A stretch of 64,000 nt of DNA from Piromyces finnis (Eukaryota; Neocallimastigomycota; Neocallimastigomycetes; Neocallimastigales; Neocallimastigaceae): positions 284,584 to 348,583 of the forward strand of contig MCFH01000057.1 of the NCBI GenBank assembly GCA_002104945.1, given 5' to 3'. The position numbers were made by a program, and so were the translations under genes. Below are positions 24,211-36,765 of this stretch, piece after piece; the stretch's first letter is position 1, and each line of letters opens with the position of its first letter. The notes under the pieces are model-generated. The model saw nothing but the letters and a program-made list of their open reading frames with translations, ran no database searches and was not told where the DNA came from.

Positions 24211-26990
24211 TTAGTTATTTGAGGAAAGTCGGAATACACGAACACAATTTGTACTACAAAATTTTTTATCCATAACATTAAATGGAACTTGACCAGGAGC
24301 AAATGGTTTTTCACACATGAAACAACATGGACCATTACTACTAGTAGCACCTTTTGATGAAGATTTTTTTTCTTCTTCTTGCTTAACAAATAAAGCTGCT
24401 GTGGAAGAAGTAACACCACCAGAAACACTAGAAGCTTTAAGACGATTCATAGCAGCTTGAGCTCTCTTTTCACGATCAAGTCGTTGACGCATTTCTAAAC
24501 TCATACCAAAAGTATTTAAAGTGGATTGTCCTAATTTTTTAAGGACACTCTTTGATCCACTTGGTTTTTTAGGGGCTTCTTCTTCTGTATTACTTTCTTC
24601 TGCTGTATCGTTGGCAGATGAAGATGTTGTAGCAGCTTTACTTGCTTGCTTCTTTTTTTGAGATTGAATACGACGTTTTTTGTCGGTTTTCTTTTTTTGT
24701 TTCTTACGTGAAGCTTCCTCTTCCATTTCTGGTGAAAGGAAGGATGTAATATGAGCATCTTGATAATTCCATTGATCTTGATGACGATAGTAATAACGAC
24801 GGAAAGTATTTCGAGTTTCTTTATCCAATGCCATATCATAGGCTGTCATATTCATTAACATATTAAATTTCTTTAATACTGAACTTTCGGATTTAATATG
24901 GGTATTCAAATTAACTTTACCAGTATACGTATCACCTTCTTTTAATCTTATGGTTGGATCTGCACCAATTTCTAATAAATAATCTACCATTTCGGATTGA
25001 CCATTGGCTGAAGCAATATGAAGTAAGGTAATTCCTTCTATATCATTGTAAAAAGGTTCATTCAATTGAATTGACGTTGAACCTGAGAATTGCTTCTTAA
25101 ACATATCAATTAAACCCTTTTTACATAAATATTTTAATTTAGAAAGTTCTTCTTCTTTAACATCTACTTCTTCATCTAAACCACCTTCTTCATCATCTGT
25201 ATTCTGTTTACTTTTATTGCCCGAACCATTTTTTTTATTATTCTTTTTTCTACCAGCACTATCCTTATTTTTAGATTTTTGTTGATGTGTTGTAGATTGA
25301 TCTTCTTCATCCTTAACTTTATTAAGTTTGACATCATCAATATCTTTTACATAAGTTGTTGATAATCTTTCAAAAATAGTTGATAATTCAGAAAGGGTTG
25401 GACGACCTGTAGTAAATGGAATATTTCTAATTCTTGGATCATCCATAGTTAAAGCATCTGTACTATTAATAATTAATTTTCTATTGGTATTTGAGGTATG
25501 AATTAAAACTAAATCTGATGCTTTAACATAATCCTTCCATTCATTCATAACTTCTTTTACTTCCTATAAAATATTAATTAGATATTATATTAAAAAATAA
25601 ATAAATATTTTATTACTCTATGATACATAAAAATCAACTTATTGCTATATACATTACTTGTTCAATCATTTGTTCATTATATCTTCTTAAATTAGCACCT
25701 GCAGATTTTGCCTTTCCTTTAGCATTATCATTACTAGCTTGACTACCACCTTGCTTTCTTCTTGTGGTATATCTATAAAGAAACAAAAAAAAAAAAAAAA
25801 AAATAAATAAATAAATAAAATTTAAATAACATTACTCATTTATGTTTATATATTTACTTCCTACTATTCTCTTATCACATTATTATTGTTATTGTATACA
25901 ATACCTGTGGAAAGTTTTTTTAGCAACCATACGACCAGTTAAACAATCAACAACACCACCAGCAAAATGACCAGAAGATAATAAGATAATAGTCCAATAA
26001 AATGGTTTACCTTCCCAGTTACTTTTTTGAAGAGCATGAAGACGAGCCATAATTTCTTTTTCAGAAATAGAAATTTCACCACGAGTTTGTTGGAAATAAA
26101 GAACAGATTTATATATTAATAATACTTTACTAAAGTCCATTTCTAAAGCAACTAATGGTTGGTCTTTAGTAAGATAAGCAGCTTGACCCTTATCACTACT
26201 CTTAACTTTAGTACCTTCTTCTTGATATAAACTTGAACCGTCACTATCTGAACATTGTGAATCTTTTATTTGCACCATTATTATCAATAAATATTATAGT
26301 GTTGAAAATAAATAATATTTAGTATTTATGATTTATTTTATCATTTTGTATATATAAAAAGGAAATGAAAATTGGCTATCTTTTGAAGTTCAAAATGAAA
26401 TTTTAAATTATTATGATTGAATTACCATCTAAACTAATTTTACTATTAAATTCTTCATCACTTATTTCTTCGTTATTTATAGATTTTAAAATGTTTTTTA
26501 TGTGTTGTTCAGAATGACAATGCTTTAAATAATGAGTAATTGATAAATTAAAAAATTATAATAATAAAGAAAAAAAAAAAAATTAATAAAAATTATAATA
26601 AAAAATTGTAATTTTTTTTTTTTTTTTAAATCATTTAATTTCTAAGAATTCAAATTTTAAATAAATATATAATTTTTAACGCTCATGGTTATAAGCATTA
26701 ATATATTTATATATAAAAATTACATCTCTTAATTCCTGATCGTTATTGAAAGAAAGTTTACACTTGTTACACCTAAAATTTTTTCTACTTTCTGAATGTG
26801 AGGAATCTTCTATAGAATCAATATCCGATTCATCTTCGGAAACTAATTTATTAATTGTTGGAAGTGAATTTGAATTTATGATTTCAATTTGTTCACTATA
26901 AATTTTTAAAGATTCAAGAATTTCTTGAGGAAGACTAAATAATGAATATGTTTCTTCTTTTGTATTTTGAATTTTTTTTGATGAATCCAT
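24211..26990 (-). CDS. VMS1: VMS1/ANKZF1, peptidyl-tRNA release factor of ribosome quality control
   Basis: Five exons on the minus strand: 26990-26724, 26522-26426, 26262-25905, 25772-25658, 25563-24211; 729 residues, close to animal ANKZF1. Domains in order: a C2H2-type zinc finger split by intron 1 (CNKCKLSF at about 77, then HCHSEQH); the VLRF1 domain, with the conserved KTFHRYTTRRKQGGSQASND stretch, whose Gln at about 252 is the expected catalytic residue; a Lys/Glu-rich linker; one clear ankyrin motif (GITLLHIASANGQSEMVDYL); a charged coiled region; a VCP/Cdc48-interacting motif fitting RX5AAX2R (REKRAQAAMNR, about 643-653); and a C-terminal Cys cluster (CCFMCEKPF ... FCSTNC) like the VMS1-associated treble clef. 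The family cleaves stalled peptidyl-tRNA on 60S subunits and couples to Cdc48. The acceptor of exon 3 is the least certain junction. Confidence 0.93.
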
Positions 26991-27630
26991 TTTAAATATT
27001 TATCAATTTCTTTGTTAAAATTATTTTAATTAGAAAAAGTTGTTTTCGCTATTTATTTTTATTGTTTATGGTATATATTAGTTTTTAAGTTATATATATA
27101 TTGTTGTTGTTGCTGTTGTTATAATTGTGTAATAATAATTGTTTTAAATGTAACAATAATACAAATAAAAATATACAATTTGAAAAATATAATTGAAAGA
27201 AAACGATAAATTATAAATAAAAATTATGTATATATTCGGTTTAAAGGTTTTTACATATAAAAAATATTATAAAACCTATGTTATATTCCAATGTTTTATA
27301 CTATATTATAAATTTATCCTTTTCAATTTTTCAATTTCTATTTTATTTTTTTTTTTTTTTTTTTTTTATTATTGAAATCTAACCAATAAAAAATTTAATT
27401 TTAAAATAAAATAAATCTTTTTAACTTTATCAAAAAAATGAATTTTAAATATTTCAAAACTGGTTCTATAATGTAATTAATTATATAGTATTATTTAAAA
27501 GTATTAACTCTATTTTTTAATTATTATATTTTGCTAAAATAAATATATTTTTATGCTATAACAATATTAATAATATCTATTCTCATAACTAGCTTTTTTT
27601 TATTTCTTATTTTTCTTCCATACCACCACA

Positions 27631-27672
<42 letters not shown>

Positions 27673-27985
27673 AATTAAATGTGGTACAAATAAATATCCA
27701 AAAACTTTGAGTTTAAAAAACGGTAAAAAACTATTTCATTATTCATTGATATATAATTTTCTTTAAAAGCTTGTAAATAAAGATAGGGAATAAAAAGACC
27801 AATATTTTAATTTTTTTTTATTATTATTATTATTTATTTAATAATAATAATATAACAATATATTATTTTTAATAATATTGCCATAAATATACCTATTTTG
27901 CTTTTTATATGGTTCATAATAAAAGTATGTAATATTTGATAAATCCTAAACTTTTTATTCATAAATTCATTCATTATAAAAAAAA

Positions 27986-28018
<33 letters not shown>

Positions 28019-28426
28019 TTTTTCATTTCAATATCATTATATAATGGAATGATATTGAAATATCTTTGTTATTTTATTCTTTCTATTATTTACTTTTAGT
28101 TATCTTTGTTATTTTATTCCTTCTACTATTTACTTTTAGTTATTTGTTGTATTTTTAATGCAACTTTTGTTTTTAAGGCATTAAATGAATCTTTCTAAAG
28201 CCTGCAATGTGTGAATACACTTACAGAAATTTTAAATTTTTGGTCTTATCAACAGCAGAAAACTAAAATAAAAATAAAATATAAATAGATAAATAGATAG
28301 ATAGACAATACTATAATTTATTAAAGAATATTTCAAATAATAAAAATAAAATAATTAAAAATAAAAATTAAGAAATTGTTCTCAATTTCATTAGGCCTAT
28401 TAGTATATATCAAGTATAAAAAAAAT
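26991..28426. other. Intergenic spacer with hairpin and short tandem duplication
   Basis: Upstream of VMS1 (divergent side) and downstream of tRNA-Thr. It contains a poly-A run at 27638-27668, a perfect 14-bp inverted repeat at 28025-28038 / 28048-28061, and an approximately 41-bp block present twice at about 28062-28141. No coding region is supported. Confidence 0.6.
28025..28061. repeat. Perfect 14-bp inverted repeat (9-nt loop)
   Basis: ATTTCAATATCATT at 28025-28038 is the exact reverse complement of 28048-28061. The following 80 bp is a direct duplication of about 41 bp (ttatctttgttatttt...). Function unknown; it could form a hairpin or be the remains of a small element. Confidence 0.7.
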
Positions 28427-28498
28427 TGCCAACTGACGGAATTGAACCACCGACCTTCGCTTTACAAGAGCGACGCTCTACCACTAAGCCAAGCTGGC
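28427..28498 (-). tRNA. tRNA-Thr (UGU)
   Basis: 72 nt on the minus strand, sequence-identical to 54919-54990. It folds as a cloverleaf: acceptor GCCAGCT/AGTTGGC, anticodon stem TCGCT/AGCGA with loop CTTGTAA (anticodon TGT), and a T-arm with TTCAATT loop. It lies 6 nt downstream of tRNA-Ile in the same direction, so the two may be processed from one Pol III transcript. No intron. Confidence 0.96.
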
Positions 28499-28504
28499 AA
28501 TAAA

Positions 28505-28597
28505 TGCTCATGGCGGGGGTCGAACCCGCGATCTTCGCGTTGCATAAGAGGATCACCCTTATAAGCACGACGCCTTAAACCTCTAGGCTACACGAGC
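28505..28597 (-). tRNA. tRNA-Ile (UAU) with 19-nt intron
   Basis: 93 nt on the minus strand, identical to 54820-54912. Acceptor GCTCGTG/CATGAGC; anticodon stem TCGTG/CGCGA; anticodon TAT, which reads the rare AUA codon. The intron, 28559-28541, sits one base 3' of the anticodon as in canonical tRNA introns, and its CTTAT pairs with the ATAAG at the anticodon-intron boundary, the usual pre-tRNA fold. The T-loop is TTCGACC. Confidence 0.95.
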
Positions 28598-31500
28598 ATC
28601 TTGTTGATTTCAATGTTAAGGAATGAACATAAATAGTTGAATTAGCTAGAATTTTAGGAATTAATGTGAAGATATTAACTGGATTTAAAACAAATTCAGA
28701 TAATATCTATAATTAATTAAACATAATAATTATAATTAAATAATTTCAATAATTATTTTAAAACACTTTTAAAAGTCACCTTTTAAATTTTGATTCAGTG
28801 AAAGGGTTATGATTTCAAAAATTTAATATCAATATACTATAACCCTTAACCAAAAATAAGCAAGTACGAAATAAGGTGTAACTCGCCAAAAACGATCGCT
28901 ACGGTGATGAAACTAGGTTTATTGGAAAGCTTAGGAAGAAAGCTACAATTTGGTACAATCGCGGTCCTTCTAACTGATCATTTAAGGAAGTTATGATCAT
29001 TTAAAGATTTTATTAGGTAAATTAAAATCAATATGATATCAAGTATGGATCATAAATATTTCTTATGACTTGATGAAATTAAAAATATATCAATAGGAAT
29101 TTTAGTTATATTAATTTAATTAATGATAACGATTGTTACTAAAAATAGAACTAGACCCATTTAGGTGTAACAGTTAATACCTATAAATTAAATAATCTTA
29201 ATTATTATAAAATAGGTTAACGGCAAGTTTTATTAGAAATAATTTTGAAAATAATAATTATTTAGTTATAACAAATATGTTATGGTAATATCAATTAATA
29301 ATGATGAATTATTAATTGAATAGTTTTTATAATTACTAATTAGGATCAACTGTTTAAATGATTAATCATATGTTTATTTTATTTTATGTCATGACAAACA
29401 AACAAACAAACAAACAAACAATCTTATTACTTATTTAATTATATTACTAATATATTACATGTAATACTTTATTCTTATTAATATCAATTTAATAATCTGA
29501 ACAAAGAATATAAAAGAGAATGAATTGAATTCGATTTTAATTCTTTGTAAAGATTATAGTTATAATCTTAATTATATAGTTACTTATAATATCATTTATA
29601 TTATTATTAAATAAATAAAAAAATTTATAAAAAGTTATTTTAAAGTAAATATAAATTTTTCATTTTTCATTTGGGAGTTTAAGGTGTTATTTTATAATTA
29701 AATTTAATTTCTTAAAAAACATTTTTACTATATAATTAATAACATTCTGACCTGGCCGCATAACCAAACCCAAAAACTTAACAATTAACCTTCAACTATT
29801 TATATTCCTTACTAGTGTTTAACTCTATTTTTAAAATATAAAAATTATAATATATAATTTTTATACATTTTTCTAGTAATTATTAATATTTTTATTATAT
29901 AGTTATATTATTTGTATATAGTTATTTAAGACCTTTATTATTAGTATTAGTATAATTACTTATAATATTTTATACTTATAAATTTTACAAAATTTTACTA
30001 TTAAAATAATTATAGGTATTTTATTATTATTTAAGGTTTATTTTATTAATTAACCTTATTGTATAATATTTTATAATTTGAAATTATGACATAGAATTTA
30101 ATTATAATTTTTACTAAAAGAGGCAACTGTTACACACAAAACAGAAGATACCTCGACAGAAAAATTATTATTTATGTCTAAAAAAGGGCATAATTAATTG
30201 AATAATATAATTTTATTATATGTCATAATTAAATATATAATATATGATATGCAAAAATGTTACACATATCATAAATTAAAATTTTATTAATTATAAATTA
30301 AAAAATTTTTCTATTCAAATATTAAGAGATTATTCATAATATATATTAAGGATTTAATTAATATATGTTACAGTGAATGATCCATATATTATGAATGAAA
30401 TCAATTTAAATCCTTAGCTATCCAAAACCATTAAATTTCAAATAATGGATAGTTGGAAAAAGTACGAGGATTTTTGAGAAAAAATTTTAAAAATTGAAAA
30501 ATCAAAAATAAATTAAATGAATAAAAATTAAAATTAAATAAATTTTTATTTTTATAACTATTCAAGTGTTTTGTGATATCTTATTTGAACCGTAGCATCA
30601 AAATTGGTTCCGATAATCTTTAATTTGATATCATAATTGGAACAACTTCAAGGGTTATCTCTTAATTATTAATTAACATCCATAATTATTCATATATTAT
30701 AACAACTAATATTATTTGCAAATTTTAAAAAACTGTAACATTAATCATTTTATAATAGAAAAGATTACAAAAATATTAATATCATATGATAGGAACTTTA
30801 CAGCTTGAAAAATTAAATCAAACATATTAAAACAATTATAAATTTATTTAATAAATAATTTTACTTGAGTTTGAAACTAGATTATCAGTTTTTTATTTCG
30901 GACAAAAAGAGAGTATATTTTTATGGACCAAATATTAAGTAAAATAAATGCAATATTAAAACTACAAAAATTAAATCAAAAAAGCACTTTCTCTAACATT
31001 CCAAAATAATTAATAATTAGTTTTCATTTTTAATAATAAATAATATATTTATCAGTGAGAATTTGTCCTCAATCTTTTTCAGAAGTCTAACAAATAATAT
31101 GCGTACATCATATAAATATATTATTTTATTATTAAAAATAAAAAACGTAATACTTAAATTTAAATTATAAATTTAATATCTTTCTTTATTTTTATATATA
31201 TTTTAAAACTAAATTGTTTTTAATTGTATATTAATAAATACTATTAAAATTTTATTTTCTGTTTATTTTCTCTTTAGTTTTATTCCTTCTTGGCAACATA
31301 TTGACTACCACGAACAAAGAGAAATATTTCGTAATAGCTTCGATAGTGCCTTTCTCCAAATTTTCAGAAATAATATATTTATTATTTTATATTTTATAAT
31401 AAATTATTATTTCTTCTTTTTTATTACTTTCTTTTTCCTATGTTTTAAAATACTTTGAAACTAGATAAAAAAACTAGAGAGAATAAATAACATGGAAATA

Positions 31501-34175
31501 GAAAATTTTGTTTTTAAGATTAGGAAATATATATAACCAATCAGAGAGTTCTAAAATATAGCCACGATTATTCATTTGTATGCATTGTATACGATAGTTA
31601 TTGATGATGTATTTAAAATGTAATAGTGTAATTTGTAAAAGGTATTACAGAAATAAATTTCATAAGGATTAGATTTTATTAAAAAACCATTATAAATGAC
31701 TTTTAATGATTTGTTTTATATCAAGATTTTATTATCGAATTCATTAAATATTACTAGAAATCTCTACTATACTGCACATTTAGTCAAAAAGAAAATCTTA
31801 TCAAAAAATACTTATTCCTGCATTTAATGTTATATTTAAAGTTTACAATTTATTTATTCATTTTTTATTAATTAATTATGGTTGAAACATCATTAACTTC
31901 TTCTTCTTCTAGGAATTATATATAATTATATATAATTTTTATATATTAGAATATAATAAACTATACTTTGGATTTCAAAATCATGCAGAAGTTGAATAAA
32001 GTACGATATCATATATAATTTATTTATTTGAAAATGAGCAAGTTTTTTATGAATACCTTTTTTTTTTTAAAAAAAATAAAATAATATCAATTTATTTATT
32101 GAAAAAATTAATTTATATAAAAATAGTATTATTATAGAATTTTAAGATGCTTAATTAAAAAAGATTATTTAAACTCCTCTTTTAGTATTACTAAAAACAG
32201 ATTTTATTCATTATAATATAAAATATAATAATTTAATAATTACCTACCTATTCCTTTAAAAAGGAAGAATTTATATGTACATAAAGATGTCTTTCCATTA
32301 AACTAAAAAGCTATGAAAAAATAAAACAGTTTTTAAAGTTATTTGTAGGGTTAGGATATATCATTAACCCATAAAGTTTTAAATACGCTCTAATAAATCA
32401 TTACATGACATTTCAAGTTAAAAAATATTTATTGATCTATTCCTTATTTATTCCTATGAACCATGCTTTAATCAATGCATCTATTATTTATTTTTTTAAG
32501 TATATTCCTTTTTTTTTTTTTTCTAATATTATAATTGAAATGCCTCTTTCATTTTCACTTGATTTTTTCTTTTTTAGGGGATTTTCATATATTACAATAT
32601 AATAAATATGGAATGGATACTAATAATTAATAAAATAAAATAATATAAAGTGATTTAAAAATTTTTAAAAAAAAATAGAAATTAAAATTTGTAATATATA
32701 AAATTTATATATTATAGTATATTTAATTTAAATTAAAAAATAAATCAAATTGTAAAATTAAAATTACACAAAAAATAAAAACAGTATTTAAAAAAAAAGA
32801 AAAGGATTGAAAATTTAATAAATAATAATAATAAAGATTATATTAATAAATATTAATAAAAATAGAGAATATTATATATAATAATATTATAATTATAATT
32901 TTTGAATAACTAATAAAACAATATATAAAGCCAAACTGATCATCATCATCATAATAAAAATTATTATAAACAGATTGACTTTTTTTTTTTTTTTCTTTTT
33001 AATAAAAACATCTTAATTTCAATTCAATGTTGAATACTAAATTATTATAGATGCAAATTTAACATTGACATTTTATTATTTAATAATATTATATATATTA
33101 AATTTTTGATAAAAGTATTCACTTTTAACAAAGACAAATTTATATTCAGTAATATAATAGCATTAATAGTAGTAATATATTAATACATACACCTTAGTTT
33201 TTATAATTGTTATTTATAAAAAGCAATTTGGCAAATATATATATTTGTATATTAAGTAAAAAAAAAAATTATTTTTTTAAAATATTACTTCATTATCAAA
33301 GAATATATTTTTATTTAATAATAATAATTATATATAGCACTATATCCATTTAAAGTATTCACTTTTTAACAAGAACAAATAAATATCCAAAAAATATAAT
33401 ATAAATAGCAGTAGTATATTAATACCCGTGCTTTTATTTATTTATAAAAAACTATTAAATGTATATTTAATTAAAAAGAATATTGTTTTTAGAGCATATT
33501 TCTTTACTATTAATTTTATTATTCTATTTAACTAGTTCGTCATATAACAAAGACAAGCAACAATAATACATTAATAATATACACTAAGGACTTTTTAATA
33601 CAAATGAATAATTTATACAAGTGTTTTTATATATACTCTCGTTATTTCTTTATGAACTAAATTTTTAAAAATAAATTTAACAACAAAATTGAAGACTCTA
33701 CCTACATAAAAATATTTTTTATAGGATACTGGAATATTATTCCATATTATATAATTTATATAATATTATAATAATATACTATTTATTACACTATACTGTT
33801 TTTTGTAAATATTTTCACCATTCCGCATTTTACTCAATATTAAAAAACAATTAAAGTTTTGGTTTGAAATTATATTAGTAATTAATAAATATATATTTTT
33901 CAAGGATATATATATATACTATTTTAAATTTTAAAATACCTATAAATATTTTATACCATTTAAATATATATATATATATTTAAAATACTTTTAATAATTC
34001 CATAATTTATATATATAATTCTTTAAAAAAGATTTTAGTAAATATATAATTTAGAGTTTATTATTAAACAATATTCTTTAAAGAAAATTTCAAATCTTAA
34101 CATTTCATACATTCATATATTTATTTTATTTCTGAAAACAAATAAATAAACGGGAATAATAATATTTTTAATAAA
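28598..34175. other. Gene-poor 5.6-kb region with remnants of unknown repeats
   Basis: No supportable gene. Items seen: a less AT-rich island at 28790-29010 with a 9-bp hairpin (AAGGGTTAT at 28802-28810, ATAACCCTT at 28838-28846) and a 48-codon open stretch (28850-28993); an (ACAA)n run at 29396-29420; an 11-bp inverted pair GTGTAACAGTT at about 29164 and AACTGTTACAC at about 30126; an exon-like stretch at 31276-31420; and degenerate 240-bp direct repeats at 33108-33600. These look like decayed mobile or duplicated DNA. The promoter of the perilipin-like gene should lie at the right end. Confidence 0.5.
33108..33600. repeat. Degenerate direct repeat, period about 240 bp, two to three units
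   Basis: The block starting 33112 (aaagtattcacttttaacaa...) recurs at 33352 (aaagtattcactttttaaca...) with the same order of sub-motifs (caaat, atagcagtagtatattaatac-like) and a weaker third match near 33540 (ataacaaagacaagcaacaa). Identity drops outside the first 85 bp of each unit. Confidence 0.6.
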
Positions 34176-36765
34176 ATGAAAAATAAGGAAGAGTGGGAAA
34201 CTTATTATTCCGATGAAGAAGATTATAATGAAAATATGAAAAATTTAAATATAGAATCAAATGATAATGAAAAAGGAAAAAATGTATCAGAGAATAAAAC
34301 TAATCAACATGAAATAATTGAACAATACGATAGTGAGAGTGTAGTTGAAGAGGAACAATCATTTGATGAAAGTAGTATTACAAACTATAGTATTGACTAT
34401 AGTATGATATCCGATATGAACGATTTTTCTTTTTTAAATGGTCAAAATTTGTCTTTAATATTAAATAATACTAATGCTGGAAATACCTTAGAAGACGAAA
34501 TTAATGATGCTATTGATAAAGAATATTTGATTAATCCAGAAACTTCATTGATTGCTAAAACTTTCTTTAATTCAAATGATGAAACAGATTTATCCTCACT
34601 TTTACCAGAATTTATTAAGAATAATAAAACCATTGAAACGGTAAAACCTACAGAAGATAAAACGGAGACGGAAATAAATACAGAAGAAAAAACGGAAGAA
34701 TCATCAGTAGAAATATCAGAAGAAAAAACGGAAAATCCAGAGCTAAGTAGTACAGAGGATATAAATACTGAATCAAATACAATGTTTATTAATCGTGTTT
34801 CTTCTTTTCCAATTGTTCAACAATCTGTTCAAGCCATTAAAAGTACTACTATTGGTAATTTTGCCGATAAAACTTTAAGAAGAGTAGCAAGTACTCGTTT
34901 ACCAGTTATTTCAGTACCAAAGTTAACAAATATTCCAAAAATGGTTGGTATCAATAAAGATAGCGAAGAAGAGAAAAAAGAAATGGCTGATTCTCATCCA
35001 AATGGCATTACTATAGAAGATATGACAAAAGTAAGTACCCCTTTATACTGTTGAATTTTGCTATTGAAATATACATAATTAAAAAAGCTTTTTTTAATGA
35101 CAAATTTTATCATGTTATATTTTGTTGTTATTTTATAGAATATTCCAGGACTTGCTACTATGAATAGTATTGGTTGTAAGACATTGGATAAACTTGAAGA
35201 AAAGTGAGTGGAATTAGTAAAAAAAAAAAAAATTATATATTTAAAATTTAATGATACTATTGCTAGATAATATTAATATTTTTAATATAACTATTATAAT
35301 TATCATTGTCATCTATCATCATCATCATCTTTGTACCATTCTTTTTTTCTCTTTTCTAAATATAGTTTCCCAATGATTAATGATCCTAAATTATTAGAAA
35401 AAATTCTTAATCGTATAGAAGAGTTAAAAGAAATTGGTGAAAATACTGCCGTCGTTCAGTCTTCATTAAATTCTTTACAAAATGTTCAAAATCGATTAAC
35501 TCGTTATAATTCTGTTATTGTTAAGAAGGATCACACTAATCAACTTGACAAAAATACACCTTCAATAAAGCATAGACATAGTTATTCAGAATCATCTACA
35601 ACTAAAGTGAAAGCAGCCACTACTACTATTCATAATAAACATTTTATGACAACTTCTACATACCAAAGTACTACCACCTCAACATCAAAAACTGCATTTG
35701 AAACTAATAATTGCTGTTGTTGTCATTGTCATTGTCATGAAAAACATAATACAACTAATTCTATAAATACCCAAAAAGTTAAAATGCAGCAAAAAAGTAA
35801 GATTTAATCAATTTATATATATATAAAATTCAAAAAATTTTCATTTGTAAATATATATCTATCTGTATCTATAAATGTTTTCAGTTATAATTAATTATGA
35901 TTCAAGTAATTAAAATTATTTAATAATGTAAATTATACATATATAAAAATAATTTCAAATAGAAGGCTTTTTTAGTATGTTAAATAAAAGACGTGACGAA
36001 TATCCACAGCAGAAGCCCGAAAAAGCAAAGTTTTTTTTAAGACGTAGTCAAAAACCAATTGCTTTTAAAGAAATCACTTCAATTCGATCCAATTTACAAA
36101 ATAATATTAATTCTATTCCTTCAATGATGTATAGTCATATTTCAAATGTTCTCACAACCATTGAGAAAAAATTATTAAATTCTACAGAATTAGAAAAAGA
36201 AATTCGTACTAAAATTGAACATCAACAAAATAGTCAAGATAGTATTGGAGATCAATCTAATTTCATTTTAAATGATATAAGTAGAATTTCATCAGATCCA
36301 AATGATATAATCACACCATCTTCGACAGAATCCACTTCAATTATAACAACTACAGCTACAACTACTTCAACTATCACTTCAACAATAATTACCGATAGAA
36401 ATAGTCAAAGCGAAGCATCTTCTTTACCTCCATATCAACATTACCGTATGACATCTGTTTCTGATTCTGAAACAGAAGGTACTGTATACAATCCATCTGT
36501 TAATTCACCTGCTTACACACCATCATCTTCATTATCTATGATAAATACTTCTTCAGTTATGGTCAATTCATCAAAACCAATTATTGAAATAAAAGATAAT
36601 GATCCTTCACAGATTAATATTAATATAAATGGTGATGGAGCTCATGTTCACGATTTATATTCATTTTTAGAAGAAGTTAACAAGTTATTAACTATTTATT
36701 TAGTTACAAGAAAAAAAACTGATCAAAATGATCAAGATACATCCATTAGTTTGGAAAATCAATAA
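34176..36765 (+). CDS. Perilipin-like lipid-droplet protein
   Basis: Four exons: 34176-35030, 35139-35203, 35366-35796, 35963-36765; 717 residues, all phases closing. The first about 200 residues are acidic and disordered. From about residue 203 it reads FINRVSSFPIVQQSVQAI, then an ADKTLRRVAS stretch and, across intron 1 and 2, NSIGCKTLDKLEENFPMI. This order (a RVxxxPLV-type segment, then a GCKGLDKLEEKLP-like motif) is that of the PAT domain of animal and fungal perilipins, which coat lipid droplets and control lipolysis. Next come a helical stretch (KLLEKILNRIEELKEIGEN), a Cys/His cluster (CCCCHCHCHEKH), a second helical region, and a Ser/Thr-rich tail. The Cys/His cluster is not a known perilipin feature. 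Family call is from motif resemblance only. Confidence 0.6.

Noticed and set aside
28376-28564. Open frame over the tRNA pair
   Set aside because: It is the plus-strand reading of two minus-strand tRNA genes.
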